Shown one piece after another: positions 36,480 to 44,981 of a stretch of DNA of 64,000 bases (within the stretch, counting starts at the first letter, position 1; every line of letters starts with the position of its first letter). A program made the translations under genes and the position numbers. Under the pieces are notes generated by a model. That model ran no database searches. It had not been told where the DNA came from and was given only the letters and a program-made list of their open reading frames with translations. Origin of the DNA: Hyphomicrobiales bacterium (lineage in GTDB: Bacteria; Pseudomonadota; Alphaproteobacteria; Rhizobiales; Rhizobiaceae); NCBI GenBank assembly GCA_900466005.1, contig UEGQ01000014.1, forward strand, positions 1 through 64,000, written 5' to 3'.

Positions 36480-37435
36480 AGGACGGAGAAGCCTTCCTGA
36501 ACAGAAGCGCGCAACACGTCGTCGACGACATGATCGCCGAGGCCGGACGGCTCGGCATCGGCCACAGCCGCGGCAGCCTCGGCGAACACCTGATCGACGC
36601 GGGCGCACAAAGCCCCGGCTCCCTCGAGGCCGGGCTTCGCATGGTGGAAATCTGCATGGGCGGGCTCGGCATCACATCGGTAAGTCTTGACCGACATTCC
36701 TCGCGCTGGCCGCTTTCGATCGAGGTCCGCTCGTCCCAGCCGGTCCTCGCCTGCCTCGGCAGCCAGTATGCCGGATGGCAGCTAACCCACGAGAAATACT
36801 TCGCCATGGGATCGGGACCGGTGCGGGCGCTCGCCCGCGTCGAGCCGCTCTTCGAGGAAATCCGTTACAGGGAACCGGGAGCCGAAAGCTCTGTCGTCGT
36901 TCTCGAGACCGCAACGCCACCGCCCGCCGCCATTGTCGAGAAGGTGGCCAAGGCCGCCGGGCTCGCGCCGGACCGGCTCACCTTCGTCTATGCGCCGACG
37001 CAGAGCATCGCCGGCAGCGTCCAGATCGTCGGACGCGTGTTGGAAGTGGCGCTGCACAAGGCGCACGACCTGAAGTTCCCGCTGGATGCGATCGTCGACG
37101 GCATTGGCAAGGCGCCGATCCCGGCACCGCATCCCGATTTCCTGAAGGCAATGGGACGTACGAACGACGCCATCATCTATGGTGGCCTCGTCCAACTGTT
37201 CGTCCGGGGTTCCGCGGCCGCCGCCCGCGATCTTGCCGAACACCTCACAAGCGATGGGTCGCGCGACTACGGCCAGCCCTTCTCGGAAGTCTTTCGCAAG
37301 TTCAATGGTGACTTCTACGCGATCGACCCGCACCTCTTCAGCCCGGCCGAGGTGATCGTCACCGCGATCGAGGCCGGCGAGACCTTCCGCGCCGGAAAGA
37401 CGAATATCGACATGCTGGAGCAGTCCCTTGGCTGA
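36476..37435 (+). CDS. mch: Methenyl-H4MPT cyclohydrolase
   Basis: The 319-residue protein hydrolyses methenyl-H4MPT to formyl-H4MPT, between MtdB and Fhc. Its length and the SVVVLETATPPPA and GKAPIPAPHPDFLKAMGRTN stretches match bacterial and archaeal Mch. The ATG at 36476 lies in an ATGA overlap with the ATP-grasp gene. Mch is widely used as a diagnostic marker of the H4MPT pathway. Confidence 0.95.
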   Translation: MKDGEAFLNRSAQHVVDDMIAEAGRLGIGHSRGSLGEHLIDAGAQSPGSLEAGLRMVEICMGGLGITSVSLDRHSSRWPLSIEVRSSQPVLACLGSQYAGWQLTHEKYFAMGSGPVRALARVEPLFEEIRYREPGAESSVVVLETATPPPAAIVEKVAKAAGLAPDRLTFVYAPTQSIAGSVQIVGRVLEVALHKAHDLKFPLDAIVDGIGKAPIPAPHPDFLKAMGRTNDAIIYGGLVQLFVRGSAAAARDLAEHLTSDGSRDYGQPFSEVFRKFNGDFYAIDPHLFSPAEVIVTAIEAGETFRAGKTNIDMLEQSLG

Positions 37436-38366
37436 AATGATACCGCCCGTCCTGCGGGACAAGATCGTGATCACCTCGGATCGTACCGACAGTCAGGTAC
37501 AACAGTTGAGCGCCGCTTTCGCGCGACTCGGCATGGACGCCGTCTTCCTGCGGCTCGCCGACATTGCCTTCGATTCCCGCCATGTGTCCGGCATCGCCAT
37601 TCCGGGATTTGACGGGGCGCTGCCGGCGGCGGTCGTCGTCCGCTCGATTTCCTCGGGCAGTTTCGAGGCCGTGACCCGGCGGCTCGGAATCCTGCATGCG
37701 CTCGGTCATCTCGGCGTACCGGTCTGGAACTCTGCAAAGGCGATCGAGCGTTGCGTCGACAAATCGACGACGACGTTTCTTATGGCCCGCGCCGGCCTTC
37801 CGGTGCCGGAGACCTTCGCCGTCGAGTCGATCGCCAATGCCCGTGCCATCGCCGAACGCGAGCTGCCAAAGGGCCCGCTGGTCTTGAAACCCCTCTTCGG
37901 CTCTCAGGGCCGCGGCGTGCGGCTGATCGAGACGGTCGGACAGTTGCCGGAGGGGCTCGAGGTCGACGACGTCTACTATCTGCAGCGCTATGTCGCCAGA
38001 CCCGGAACGACCTTTTGCGACTACCGCGTCTTTACCTGCAACGGCACAGTACTCGGGATGATCGCGCGTCGCGCCGACGGCTGGGTGACCAACATTGCAA
38101 GGGGCGCACGGGCGGAGCCTGTGACAGGACCGCTTCGCCCGGCACTGGAAACATTGGCGCTGGCCGCCGCCGCGGCAATCGGAACGGACTTTTCCGGGAT
38201 CGACATCATTCCTGCTGCCGACGGTCGGCTCCAGCTTCTCGAGGTCAACAGCATGCCGGCATGGACGGGCTTGCAGTCGGCGATCCCGGTCAAGGTCGCG
38301 GACAGCATCGCGGAAGCACTGGTGTCCGGGATCGCTCCCGCGGAAGGAGAGAGGCCCGCCGCCTGA
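37428..38366 (+). CDS. RimK-type ATP-grasp ligase (Orf7-like, MptN-related)
   Basis: The 312-residue protein is a RimK/MptN-like ATP-grasp ligase with PLVLKPLFGSQGRGVRL near residue 147 and LQLLEVNSMPAW near residue 267. RimK relatives add glutamates; the archaeal MptN adds glutamate to H4MPT. It may therefore glutamylate H4MPT or methanofuran, which is polyglutamylated in bacteria. Translation may start at the TTG at 37428, overlapping mch by 8 bp, or the ATG at 37437. It overlaps the next gene by one base (TGATG). Confidence 0.82.
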   Translation: MAEMIPPVLRDKIVITSDRTDSQVQQLSAAFARLGMDAVFLRLADIAFDSRHVSGIAIPGFDGALPAAVVVRSISSGSFEAVTRRLGILHALGHLGVPVWNSAKAIERCVDKSTTTFLMARAGLPVPETFAVESIANARAIAERELPKGPLVLKPLFGSQGRGVRLIETVGQLPEGLEVDDVYYLQRYVARPGTTFCDYRVFTCNGTVLGMIARRADGWVTNIARGARAEPVTGPLRPALETLALAAAAAIGTDFSGIDIIPAADGRLQLLEVNSMPAWTGLQSAIPVKVADSIAEALVSGIAPAEGERPAA

Positions 38367-39223
38367 TGCCGCGACCCGCCGAAATCGATGCGGCCTACCG
38401 CCACGCCTGCAGGATGGAGATCGAGGCGCTGAAGCCTGGAAACGTGCATCGCTTCGCCGACGGTCACCGCATGTCTGCGCAACAATTTTTGGACAGCGCC
38501 GAGGTATCCGCGGGCGCCGTCTGCCATCCCGGATGGCCGGTCGGTCGCCGAATCCTCGACGCCATCCGGATGACGCGGGAGGCCGTCGGCACCAACACCA
38601 ATCTCGGGATTGTGCTGCTCTGCGCTCCGTTGGCCAAGGCCGCGGAAACCGGAGGAGAGGATCTCCGCAAGGAGCTCGCGGCGGTTCTCGGAGCAATGGA
38701 CAACGATGACGCGGCGGACGTTTTCAGCGCAATCACACTCGCCGCGCCAGGCGGGCTCGGCGAGGCTGAAAACGACGTCGCGGAACCACCCAGAGTCCCG
38801 CTGCTCATCGCCATGCGGGAAGCGGCCGAACGAGACATGATCGCCAGGCAGTATGTCAGCGACTTCGCCGACATCTTTTCGGGCGGGCTTGCCGCCTACC
38901 GCACAGCCGAGGCCGGTGGAGAAACGGGCATGTGGCCCACCGTCTTCACCTATATCCATTTTCTCTCGCGATTTCCGGACAGCCACGTGGCGCGCAAGCA
39001 CGGTGTCGAAAGAGCTGAGGAAATTCGTCTGGAGGCGGCTTCGGTCGCGGGTCAGCTGGGCGAGATCGCCGCTGAACCGGAACGCCAGCGGCTGCTTGCC
39101 GATTTCGACCGACGGTTGAAAGCCGAAAACATCAACCCCGGGACGTCGGCAGACCTGACGGTCGCGACAGTTTTCGCCGAGAGGCTCAACTTCGTCTTGC
39201 ATAATCCGCAGGTAAGTGCTTGA
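38366..39223 (+). CDS. Triphosphoribosyl-dephospho-CoA synthase-like protein (Orf9-like, CitG/MdcB family)
   Basis: The 285-residue protein starts at the ATG at 38366 (MPRPAEIDAAYRHACRMEIE). It shows the CitG-family pattern LKPGNVH near residue 23 and AVGTNTNLGIVLLCAPLAKA near residue 73. CitG makes the citrate-lyase prosthetic group precursor from dephospho-CoA and ATP. No citrate or malonate lyase genes are present here, so it has probably been recruited for a step in H4MPT or methanofuran assembly. The frame is open far upstream, but that part is the shadow of the ATP-grasp gene. Confidence 0.82.
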   Translation: MPRPAEIDAAYRHACRMEIEALKPGNVHRFADGHRMSAQQFLDSAEVSAGAVCHPGWPVGRRILDAIRMTREAVGTNTNLGIVLLCAPLAKAAETGGEDLRKELAAVLGAMDNDDAADVFSAITLAAPGGLGEAENDVAEPPRVPLLIAMREAAERDMIARQYVSDFADIFSGGLAAYRTAEAGGETGMWPTVFTYIHFLSRFPDSHVARKHGVERAEEIRLEAASVAGQLGEIAAEPERQRLLADFDRRLKAENINPGTSADLTVATVFAERLNFVLHNPQVSA

Positions 39224-39377
39224 ATTTCACCGGCGGAAGATTGGGCTTCTGCTGCTATCTGGCCAACCGACCCGAGTACAAAGGGTGCTGTGAACAAGGA
39301 TAGCTGTCCATCGAGCGTCGTGTCTCGAAGGTACGGCATCTTTGGACAAACCATTTTGGAACGGTACAGGGAGGTAC

Positions 39378-39890
39378 ATGGCCGTGGCAAAAATCAATAA
39401 AGTTCTGGTTGGCGAATCTCTTGTTGGCGACGGTAACGAAGTCGCTCACATCGACCTTCTCATCGGTCCGCGCGGAAGTGCGGTCGAGTCTGCATTCTGC
39501 AATGCTCTGACGAACAACAAGGACGGATTTACCTCCCTCCTTGCAGTTATTGCACCCAATCTGCCCTGCAAACCGAACACCGTGATGTTCAACAAGGTGA
39601 CCATCAAGGGGGCCAAACAGGCCGTCCAGATGTTCGGTCCCGCCCAGTATGGTGTCGCCAAGGCGGTACAGGACAGCGTAGCTGACGGCACCATCCCTGC
39701 AGACGAAGCGGACGACGTCTTCATCTGCGTCGGCGTCTTCATCCACTGGGAGGCCGACGACGACGCCAAGATCCAGGACTTCAACTACAGGGCGACCAAG
39801 GAAGCCATCCAGCGCGCCGTCGCTGGCAAGCCGACGGCTGCCGAGGCAACCGCGCAACGGGATCAGGTCAAGCATCCCTTCGGTGCCTAG
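39378..39890 (+). CDS. fae: Formaldehyde-activating enzyme
   Basis: The 170-residue protein condenses formaldehyde with H4MPT to methylene-H4MPT. The catalytic-type histidine is at residue 24 in [14 protein letters not shown], and the tail (DQVKHPFGA) is typical. GGGAGG lies 5 nt before the ATG. The 154-bp gap before it, unlike the tightly overlapping genes upstream, suggests its own promoter and high expression. A hairpin terminator follows. Confidence 0.97.
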   Translation: MAVAKINKVLVGESLVGDGNEVAHIDLLIGPRGSAVESAFCNALTNNKDGFTSLLAVIAPNLPCKPNTVMFNKVTIKGAKQAVQMFGPAQYGVAKAVQDSVADGTIPADEADDVFICVGVFIHWEADDDAKIQDFNYRATKEAIQRAVAGKPTAAEATAQRDQVKHPFGA

Positions 39891-39979
39891 ATACGAAGCA
39901 ACCCCGCACAGAGCACGCCCTCTGTTAATTCGGATGGCCTGTTGCGCCGGTTGGCTAAGATCTTTGGATTCTAAAGCAT

Positions 39980-40005
39980 GGAAAGAGGGAGAAATCCCTC
40001 TTTCC
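39980..40005. terminator. Perfect hairpin between fae and the HisA-like gene
   Basis: An 11-bp perfect stem (39980-39990 with 39995-40005) is closed by a GAAA tetraloop. It lies between the convergent fae and HisA-like genes and can act on both strands. No long T-run follows on either side. Confidence 0.7.
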
Positions 40006-40011
40006 AGTCAC

Positions 40012-40737
40012 TCAACGGTGCTGTGCAACGGTGTCCGTTTCGTCCATCATCCCGGCAATGGCCTCAGGCGTCAGCGTCCCGTTGTGTATCGACGTGGCGA
40101 CCAGGGCAGCGAAAATACCCATGTCCGCAAGCTGCCGCAAATCTGCAGCATCGCGCACCCCGCCCGCCGCAACGACCTGCCGGGCGCCTGCCCGTGCCTT
40201 GATCTCCGCGAGGCGGGCAAAGTCAGGGCCGGTCTGGGAACCGACACGAGCGAGAGTCATGACGATGACGCGGGAAGGCCAGAGGTCAGAACGGGCAAGG
40301 ACGTCCTCCGGTCCGCAAAACTCCTCGCCTCGGAAGTCGAGAGAGAGAATGGCGCGGGGATAGGCCGAAAAGTGGGCGAGGAAAGCCGCATCGGTAAGCG
40401 ATTCCGATCCGACGACCGGCGCCACGCCAGGCAAGGCGTGTGCATGCGCAAGGCTTTCCGAACCCGGAAAACCGGCATCGAGCCAGACCCCCGGCGCAGG
40501 GGTCAGACGGGTAAGACGACGGGCGGCGGAGCAGTCACCCGTGTGGCCTCCGATCGCGTCGAGATCCGCGACATAGAAGATGGGAAAGGGGTAGACGCTG
40601 CGTAAGCCTTCCGCGACGTCCTCAAGGGCGGGACGGAGGCTCAACGGCGTCTCGAGCGGGCGGTACGCCTGCCGTTCGCCGCGGCGGGCATGGACGACGA
40701 GAGCATCTTTGATGTCTAGAACCGGAATGATAAGCAC
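40012..40737 (-). CDS. HisA-like TIM-barrel protein of the H4MPT cluster (COG1411 type)
   Basis: The protein has a phosphoribosylformimino-isomerase-like fold, beginning IIPVLDIKDALVVHARRG and ending with VVAAGGVRDAADLRQLADMG. The GTG at 40737 gives 241 residues and leaves a 31-bp gap to the divergent mfnF; the ATG at 40770 would overlap the mfnF start codon. True histidine genes are absent. Homologues occur in archaeal methanogens and H4MPT methylotrophs, so a cofactor-synthesis role is likely, but the reaction is unknown. Confidence 0.78.
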   Translation of the reverse strand: MLIIPVLDIKDALVVHARRGERQAYRPLETPLSLRPALEDVAEGLRSVYPFPIFYVADLDAIGGHTGDCSAARRLTRLTPAPGVWLDAGFPGSESLAHAHALPGVAPVVGSESLTDAAFLAHFSAYPRAILSLDFRGEEFCGPEDVLARSDLWPSRVIVMTLARVGSQTGPDFARLAEIKARAGARQVVAAGGVRDAADLRQLADMGIFAALVATSIHNGTLTPEAIAGMMDETDTVAQHR

Positions 40738-40768
40738 GAGCAGAACCCCAGAGAGGACGAACCAATCC

Positions 40769-41848
40769 ATGGAAGACCGGAATTCCGCAGAAGGAAAGCG
40801 CTTTGTCGCCGGGTGGGACATCGGCGGCGCTCATCTGAAGATGGCGCTCTGCGAGAATGGTGTCGTCACGCATGCGGCTACGCTCAGGACATCGATGTGG
40901 CTCGGCATCGACGAGGTCCGGAGGGGCATCGAATCCTTGCGGGCGGAAGTGCCAGCGGGCGCCGCAAATGCCTTCACCATGACGGCCGAGCTTTCCGACG
41001 GATTTGCCGACCGGCGCGAAGGTGTAGCGGGCATTCTCTCGTTGATCGAAGAGGAGTTCGGCACGGAGGACACTCGCATCTACGCCGGTCGTGCCGGCTT
41101 CGCCGATACCGCGCAAGCACGCGGCCTCGCGCCCGACATCGCGTCCGCCAATTGGCACGCGACAGCCGCACTCGCGGCGAGCGTCGTCGGCGATGCCCTG
41201 TTCGTTGACATGGGTTCGACAACCACCGACATCCTCGCGCTGCGGGACGGCAAAGTGGCAAACACGGGCTATTCGGATGCCGAGCGGCTACTCTCCGGCG
41301 AACTGGTCTATACCGGTTTCACACGATCAGCGCTGATCGGCATCGCCGAGCGTGTTCCAGTCGGCGGCACAATGACGCCGCTGATGAACGAGTACTTCGC
41401 CAACACGGCCGACATCGCCCGCATTCTCGGCATGCTCGACGAGGCGGATGACCAGTATCCCTCAGCCGACCGGCGGGAAAAGACCGTGACCGGATCGATC
41501 GGCCGGCTGGCGCGAATGATCGGTCGCGATGGACCGGATCTCTCGACCGAGGAAGGGAGCGACATCGCCCTGTGGTTCAGCGAGCATCAGTTACGGATGG
41601 TGCACGACGGTGCCTTCCGCGTCGCGGCCGATCATCGGCTTGCCCGCGGCGCACCTGTGGTCGGCGCCGGCATCGGCCGACCACAGATCACGAGACTTGC
41701 CGCACGACTGGAACGGCCGTTCGTCGACTTCGGAACGCTGATCAACGCCGTCGAACCGGCGCGCGACACGGCCTGCAAGGCGGCGCCGGCCGCAGCCGTC
41801 GCCTTGCTCGCGGCCGCGGAGATCAGCAAGTCAGCGGATGCAGGCTAA
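40769..41848 (+). CDS. mfnF: Methanofuran synthase-like protein (MfnF family)
   Basis: The 359-residue protein is an ASKHA/hydantoinase-like enzyme with FVAGWDIGGAHLKMAL near residue 11 and FVDMGSTTTDILAL near residue 145. In methanogens MfnF condenses the aminomethylfuran diphosphate with a glutamyl-tyramine chain to form methanofuran. GAGAGGA lies 8 nt before the ATG. Its 3' end overlaps the convergent DUF447 gene by 4 bp. MfnB and MfnE homologues in the same cluster support the call. Confidence 0.85.
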   Translation: MEDRNSAEGKRFVAGWDIGGAHLKMALCENGVVTHAATLRTSMWLGIDEVRRGIESLRAEVPAGAANAFTMTAELSDGFADRREGVAGILSLIEEEFGTEDTRIYAGRAGFADTAQARGLAPDIASANWHATAALAASVVGDALFVDMGSTTTDILALRDGKVANTGYSDAERLLSGELVYTGFTRSALIGIAERVPVGGTMTPLMNEYFANTADIARILGMLDEADDQYPSADRREKTVTGSIGRLARMIGRDGPDLSTEEGSDIALWFSEHQLRMVHDGAFRVAADHRLARGAPVVGAGIGRPQITRLAARLERPFVDFGTLINAVEPARDTACKAAPAAAVALLAAAEISKSADAG

Positions 41849-42408
41849 CCTGCCGTCCGGTACTGTTCGACCCGTTCCATGAGCCAGTTCCATGCCAGCT
41901 GCTCGTCGGGGCCGGACGTCTTGTCGACGGCGATTTTAAGGTACTCGATCTCCCGCTCGATCTTGTCCCAGGGCAGCATGTGCAGCCGGCTCACCAGAAT
42001 GGCGAGCTCCAGGACTGCCGCCTTTGCGCGGTTGAGACCGGTGAAAGGCGCATGCATTGCCTCGCCGACGATCTTGCAGAAATGCCGCGGGCGCACGCCG
42101 TCATCTTCGACCGAGACCACCTGCAGCAGTGAATGGCTGAGCGCCGATTGCAGCCGTGGCACTGGCCAGTCGGCGACCGGTACGAGCGGCCAGTCTTTCC
42201 GCCGGGTCAGGCAACCCGCGAAGACCAGCATGTCATCGGTGTAGTTTGCGACGGCGAACGGCACCGCAGCGAGATTGTCGAGCGTCCGGGAAGGCCGAAA
42301 GGGGGCGATGATCCAACCGTCCTCCTCGGCGATGATGCCGAGCGGCGCGATATGCGGCTGGCCGACGGCATCGACGGTGGTCACGATCACTTCACGGATG
42401 TAGCTCAC
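41845..42408 (-). CDS. DUF447 family protein (flavin-split-barrel-like)
   Basis: The 187-residue protein uses a GTG start at 42408 in a GTGA overlap with the DHPS-like gene, with GGAGGG just upstream. The N-terminus (IREVIVTTVDAVGQPHIAPL) looks like an FMN-binding split barrel. The family occurs in archaea and H4MPT-using bacteria. Coupled translation with cofactor genes suggests it contributes to H4MPT or methanofuran synthesis. The reaction is unknown. Confidence 0.77.
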   Translation of the reverse strand: MSYIREVIVTTVDAVGQPHIAPLGIIAEEDGWIIAPFRPSRTLDNLAAVPFAVANYTDDMLVFAGCLTRRKDWPLVPVADWPVPRLQSALSHSLLQVVSVEDDGVRPRHFCKIVGEAMHAPFTGLNRAKAAVLELAILVSRLHMLPWDKIEREIEYLKIAVDKTSGPDEQLAWNWLMERVEQYRTAG

Positions 42409-43802
42409 TTGCCCTCCTTCTTCGCGCGCAGCGTATGGCCGGCCTCGGCGAGCCGCGTCCGGTCCTCTGTCTTCTCCGGAACGGCGACACCCCAAGCGAG
42501 CGGTTCGTCCTGCACGTAACGCTTGCCGAGTTTCCAGGCGATCTCCGCCTTGGTGAGCTCCGCGCCGAGATAGAAGGCGTGTGCGCCGTCGGTCGCAACG
42601 TCGAGATCGGGAAAGAAGGCAAAAGCATCTCGACCGATCTGGTGGCCCCGCGCATTGAAGACATGCACGCCGTCGGGTGCGGTCATGATACGGAAATTAA
42701 CGTCGCGAACGGTGCTCGCAAGAGCCGCGATATCGTCCCTTGACGAAGGAAACGGCTTGCGGTCATGCACCTGCAGCAACCCCGGATCGTACCCCTTCGG
42801 CAGCGCTCCGTCCTGCTTGGCGGCGTACATGATCCGGCGCGCGCGATCGTGCTCTTCCACCGTGCGTGCGGTGTGCGGGCTGACATTGACGACCAGCACG
42901 TTGCCGATCGAGAGCTCAGAACAGAGGCCGAGAAGCACGGCTGTGACGCCGGAGGAATCGGCATCCGTGAGTTCCGTCAGGTTTCCCGTGCCCATCAGCA
43001 TGGGAACGTCGGGCCAGCGCCGGCGCGCCTCGATGAAACGGCCGAGCGACGCTGCAAACCCAAAATGGATGGGGTCAAGGACCGGATCGACGATGAATTC
43101 GATGCCCGCCTCGCGCGCCATCTCGATGGCCCGCCCAAGAGAGTCGAGATCACCGGGGATCGCAGGGATCAGAACCGGTGTGATCTTGTAACGAGTGGCA
43201 AGATCGAGCGTGTGTTCCGTGAGGCTCAGGAGAAAGTCCGCGCCCGCTTCCGCCGCCGCTTCCAGTTCGGCGAGATCGGCGGAATCGACGCTGACGGCCA
43301 GCCCCTCCGCCTTCAGGCGCCGAATGGCCTCACGCAAATGACTGAAAGGCGTATCCGGCAGACATCCGAGATCGATGACATCTGCCCCGGCTTCGGCCAG
43401 CGTGCGGGCGCGCTCGAGCAGCAGGTCGATCGGCAGCGCCGACGCATCGACGATCTCGGCGAATATGCGCAGGTCGTGACGTGAGAGATCGACGACCCTC
43501 CCCTTGCGTCCGAGGAAGGCCGGCAGATCCGCGATCTCATCGGGGCCCCGGACAAAGCGGACGCCGAATTCCGACGTCAGTCGCTCGATATTTCCCCGGA
43601 AACGACCAGGAAGAATGACACGATCCACCACGGAAGGGCATTTGAGCCGCCGTTTGATGATCTCTTCCGTCATCAGAGCCGCGACTTTGACGCCGATATC
43701 GACGATGTCATAGGTGAAATCTCTCTTCTCCAGCCCGGCGAGAACATTCTCGAGCCTGGTCTTTGCCAGATGTCCGGTCAGGAAGACGAGATGTTCAACC
43801 AT
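42405..43802 (-). CDS. Dihydropteroate-synthase-like protein (DUF6513)
   Basis: The 465-residue protein has an N-terminal domain of about 130 residues followed by a TIM barrel related to dihydropteroate synthase (ADVIDLGCLPDTPF, VSVDSADLAEL, EFIVDPVLDPIHFGF). A C-terminal domain of about 120 residues follows. A role joining dihydropterin diphosphate to the MptG product would fill the condensation step of H4MPT synthesis. This is inferred from fold and context. It overlaps both neighbours in the operon. Confidence 0.8.
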   Translation of the reverse strand: MVEHLVFLTGHLAKTRLENVLAGLEKRDFTYDIVDIGVKVAALMTEEIIKRRLKCPSVVDRVILPGRFRGNIERLTSEFGVRFVRGPDEIADLPAFLGRKGRVVDLSRHDLRIFAEIVDASALPIDLLLERARTLAEAGADVIDLGCLPDTPFSHLREAIRRLKAEGLAVSVDSADLAELEAAAEAGADFLLSLTEHTLDLATRYKITPVLIPAIPGDLDSLGRAIEMAREAGIEFIVDPVLDPIHFGFAASLGRFIEARRRWPDVPMLMGTGNLTELTDADSSGVTAVLLGLCSELSIGNVLVVNVSPHTARTVEEHDRARRIMYAAKQDGALPKGYDPGLLQVHDRKPFPSSRDDIAALASTVRDVNFRIMTAPDGVHVFNARGHQIGRDAFAFFPDLDVATDGAHAFYLGAELTKAEIAWKLGKRYVQDEPLAWGVAVPEKTEDRTRLAEAGHTLRAKKEGK

Positions 43803-44346
43803 CGCCGGCGAGCGCCTCCCTGCGATGCGCGATCGCGCGCCTCAACTCTGCCAGCGACTCGACGACCTGCGTGCGTTCGAAGGTCTTGAGCTTTGCCGTG
43901 TTTTCGAGATCGATCCGGCGGGGATAGACCTTCACCAGTCCGCCCGGCGCCATGGTTTCGAGTTCAGGCGCGGTATCGCACGCAAAGACGATGGACGGCA
44001 CCCGGCATTTTCCGGCCTGAGCATAGACGTTCGTCGCCAGCGTGTCGGAAATCCCGACGACGCATTTTGCGACCGTATTGGAGGTCGCCGGCGCAATGAC
44101 GACAGTGTGGTAGACACCATGATAGAAGCTGCCGACGGGAACCGAACTCGCCGTCTTGTCGTGCAGCACACGCATCGTGTCCGGAAAATCGAGCTTCAAC
44201 TTGTACATCCGCAGCACTTCGGCCGCGGCCTTCGACACGAACACGTCGCAGTGGGTTAGCGTATGGATGAGTTCGAAGCTCTCGACGAAGAAGTGTCCGG
44301 AACCGGTCAGAACCCAAGCCCAGCGGGGTGTCTCCAGGCGCGTCAT
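43795..44346 (-). CDS. Archaeal-type flavoprotein, candidate dihydromethanopterin reductase (DmrB-like)
   Basis: The 183-residue protein has the HFCD-flavoprotein pattern, with VLTGSGHFFVESFEL near residue 12 and the FMN-site motif APATSNTVAKCVVGISDTLA near residue 85. Archaeal DmrB of this family reduces dihydromethanopterin to H4MPT using FMN. No DmrA-like reductase is seen in the window, so this gene could fill the last step of H4MPT synthesis. It overlaps the DHPS-like and MfnE genes. Confidence 0.78.
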   Translation of the reverse strand: MTRLETPRWAWVLTGSGHFFVESFELIHTLTHCDVFVSKAAAEVLRMYKLKLDFPDTMRVLHDKTASSVPVGSFYHGVYHTVVIAPATSNTVAKCVVGISDTLATNVYAQAGKCRVPSIVFACDTAPELETMAPGGLVKVYPRRIDLENTAKLKTFERTQVVESLAELRRAIAHRREALAGDG

Positions 44347-44981
44347 GACCTGAGAACCTCCTCCGCGACCTTGCGGGCAACCAGACGACCCGGAACGTCC
44401 AATGCAGCAAGAGCGTCGCGTGCACTCCCGAGGCTCTCCGGTCCCGCAACATAGAGCTCCGTTTCGCCGCTCAGCGCACGCGGCAGGTAATCATCGACCA
44501 GCTGCCGAGCCACCAACTTTTCGACATCCACATCTTCGGGGCCAATCTCGGCCTGCTTGATCAGGAGGAGCCTTTCAGCCCGGATACGACCTGCCAGCCA
44601 AGCAGCCAGTGAATCGGAGGTCACGCGCCAGGATCGCAGGATATCGGGCGCTCCGCGCGTCATCGAGGACGGCAGCCAGACCGGCACGAGCCCGGAGTTC
44701 CAGGCCTGTTCCATGTCGCGGATCGTCGTGCTTGGCCGGAACCGCTCGCTCCGTTCGGCGATGACAAGTCCGAACTGGTCCATGGCAAGGATCGCCATGT
44801 CGTGAGCAGTCTCGTCCGAATAGCCGAGCGGTGTCTGCATCACGCGGATATGGTCTGCAAAAGGACCGCCTCCGGGTACAAGGACCGAAGGGAAGCAAGC
44901 GTCGGCAAAGAGATCGATCCATCGCTGCATCTCGTCGCTGCCGGCGGTGCTCCCTCCGAGTTTCACGACCACCGGCTTCAT
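44343..44981 (-). CDS. mfnE: Amino-acid-kinase-family protein, MfnE-like
   Basis: The 212-residue protein starts MKPVVVKLGGSTAGS and keeps the amino-acid-kinase nucleotide loop VLVPGGGPFADHIR near residue 35. In methanogens MfnE phosphorylates aminomethylfuran phosphate to the diphosphate used by MfnF. The gene lies between the flavoprotein and MfnB genes with 4-bp overlaps on each side. Both partner enzymes are encoded nearby. Confidence 0.84.
   Translation of the reverse strand: MKPVVVKLGGSTAGSDEMQRWIDLFADACFPSVLVPGGGPFADHIRVMQTPLGYSDETAHDMAILAMDQFGLVIAERSERFRPSTTIRDMEQAWNSGLVPVWLPSSMTRGAPDILRSWRVTSDSLAAWLAGRIRAERLLLIKQAEIGPEDVDVEKLVARQLVDDYLPRALSGETELYVAGPESLGSARDALAALDVPGRLVARKVAEEVLRS

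Noticed and set aside
37751-38365. Long N-terminal extension of the CitG-like protein
   Set aside because: The extension is the out-of-frame shadow of the RimK-type ligase gene; the family homology begins at the ATG at 38366.
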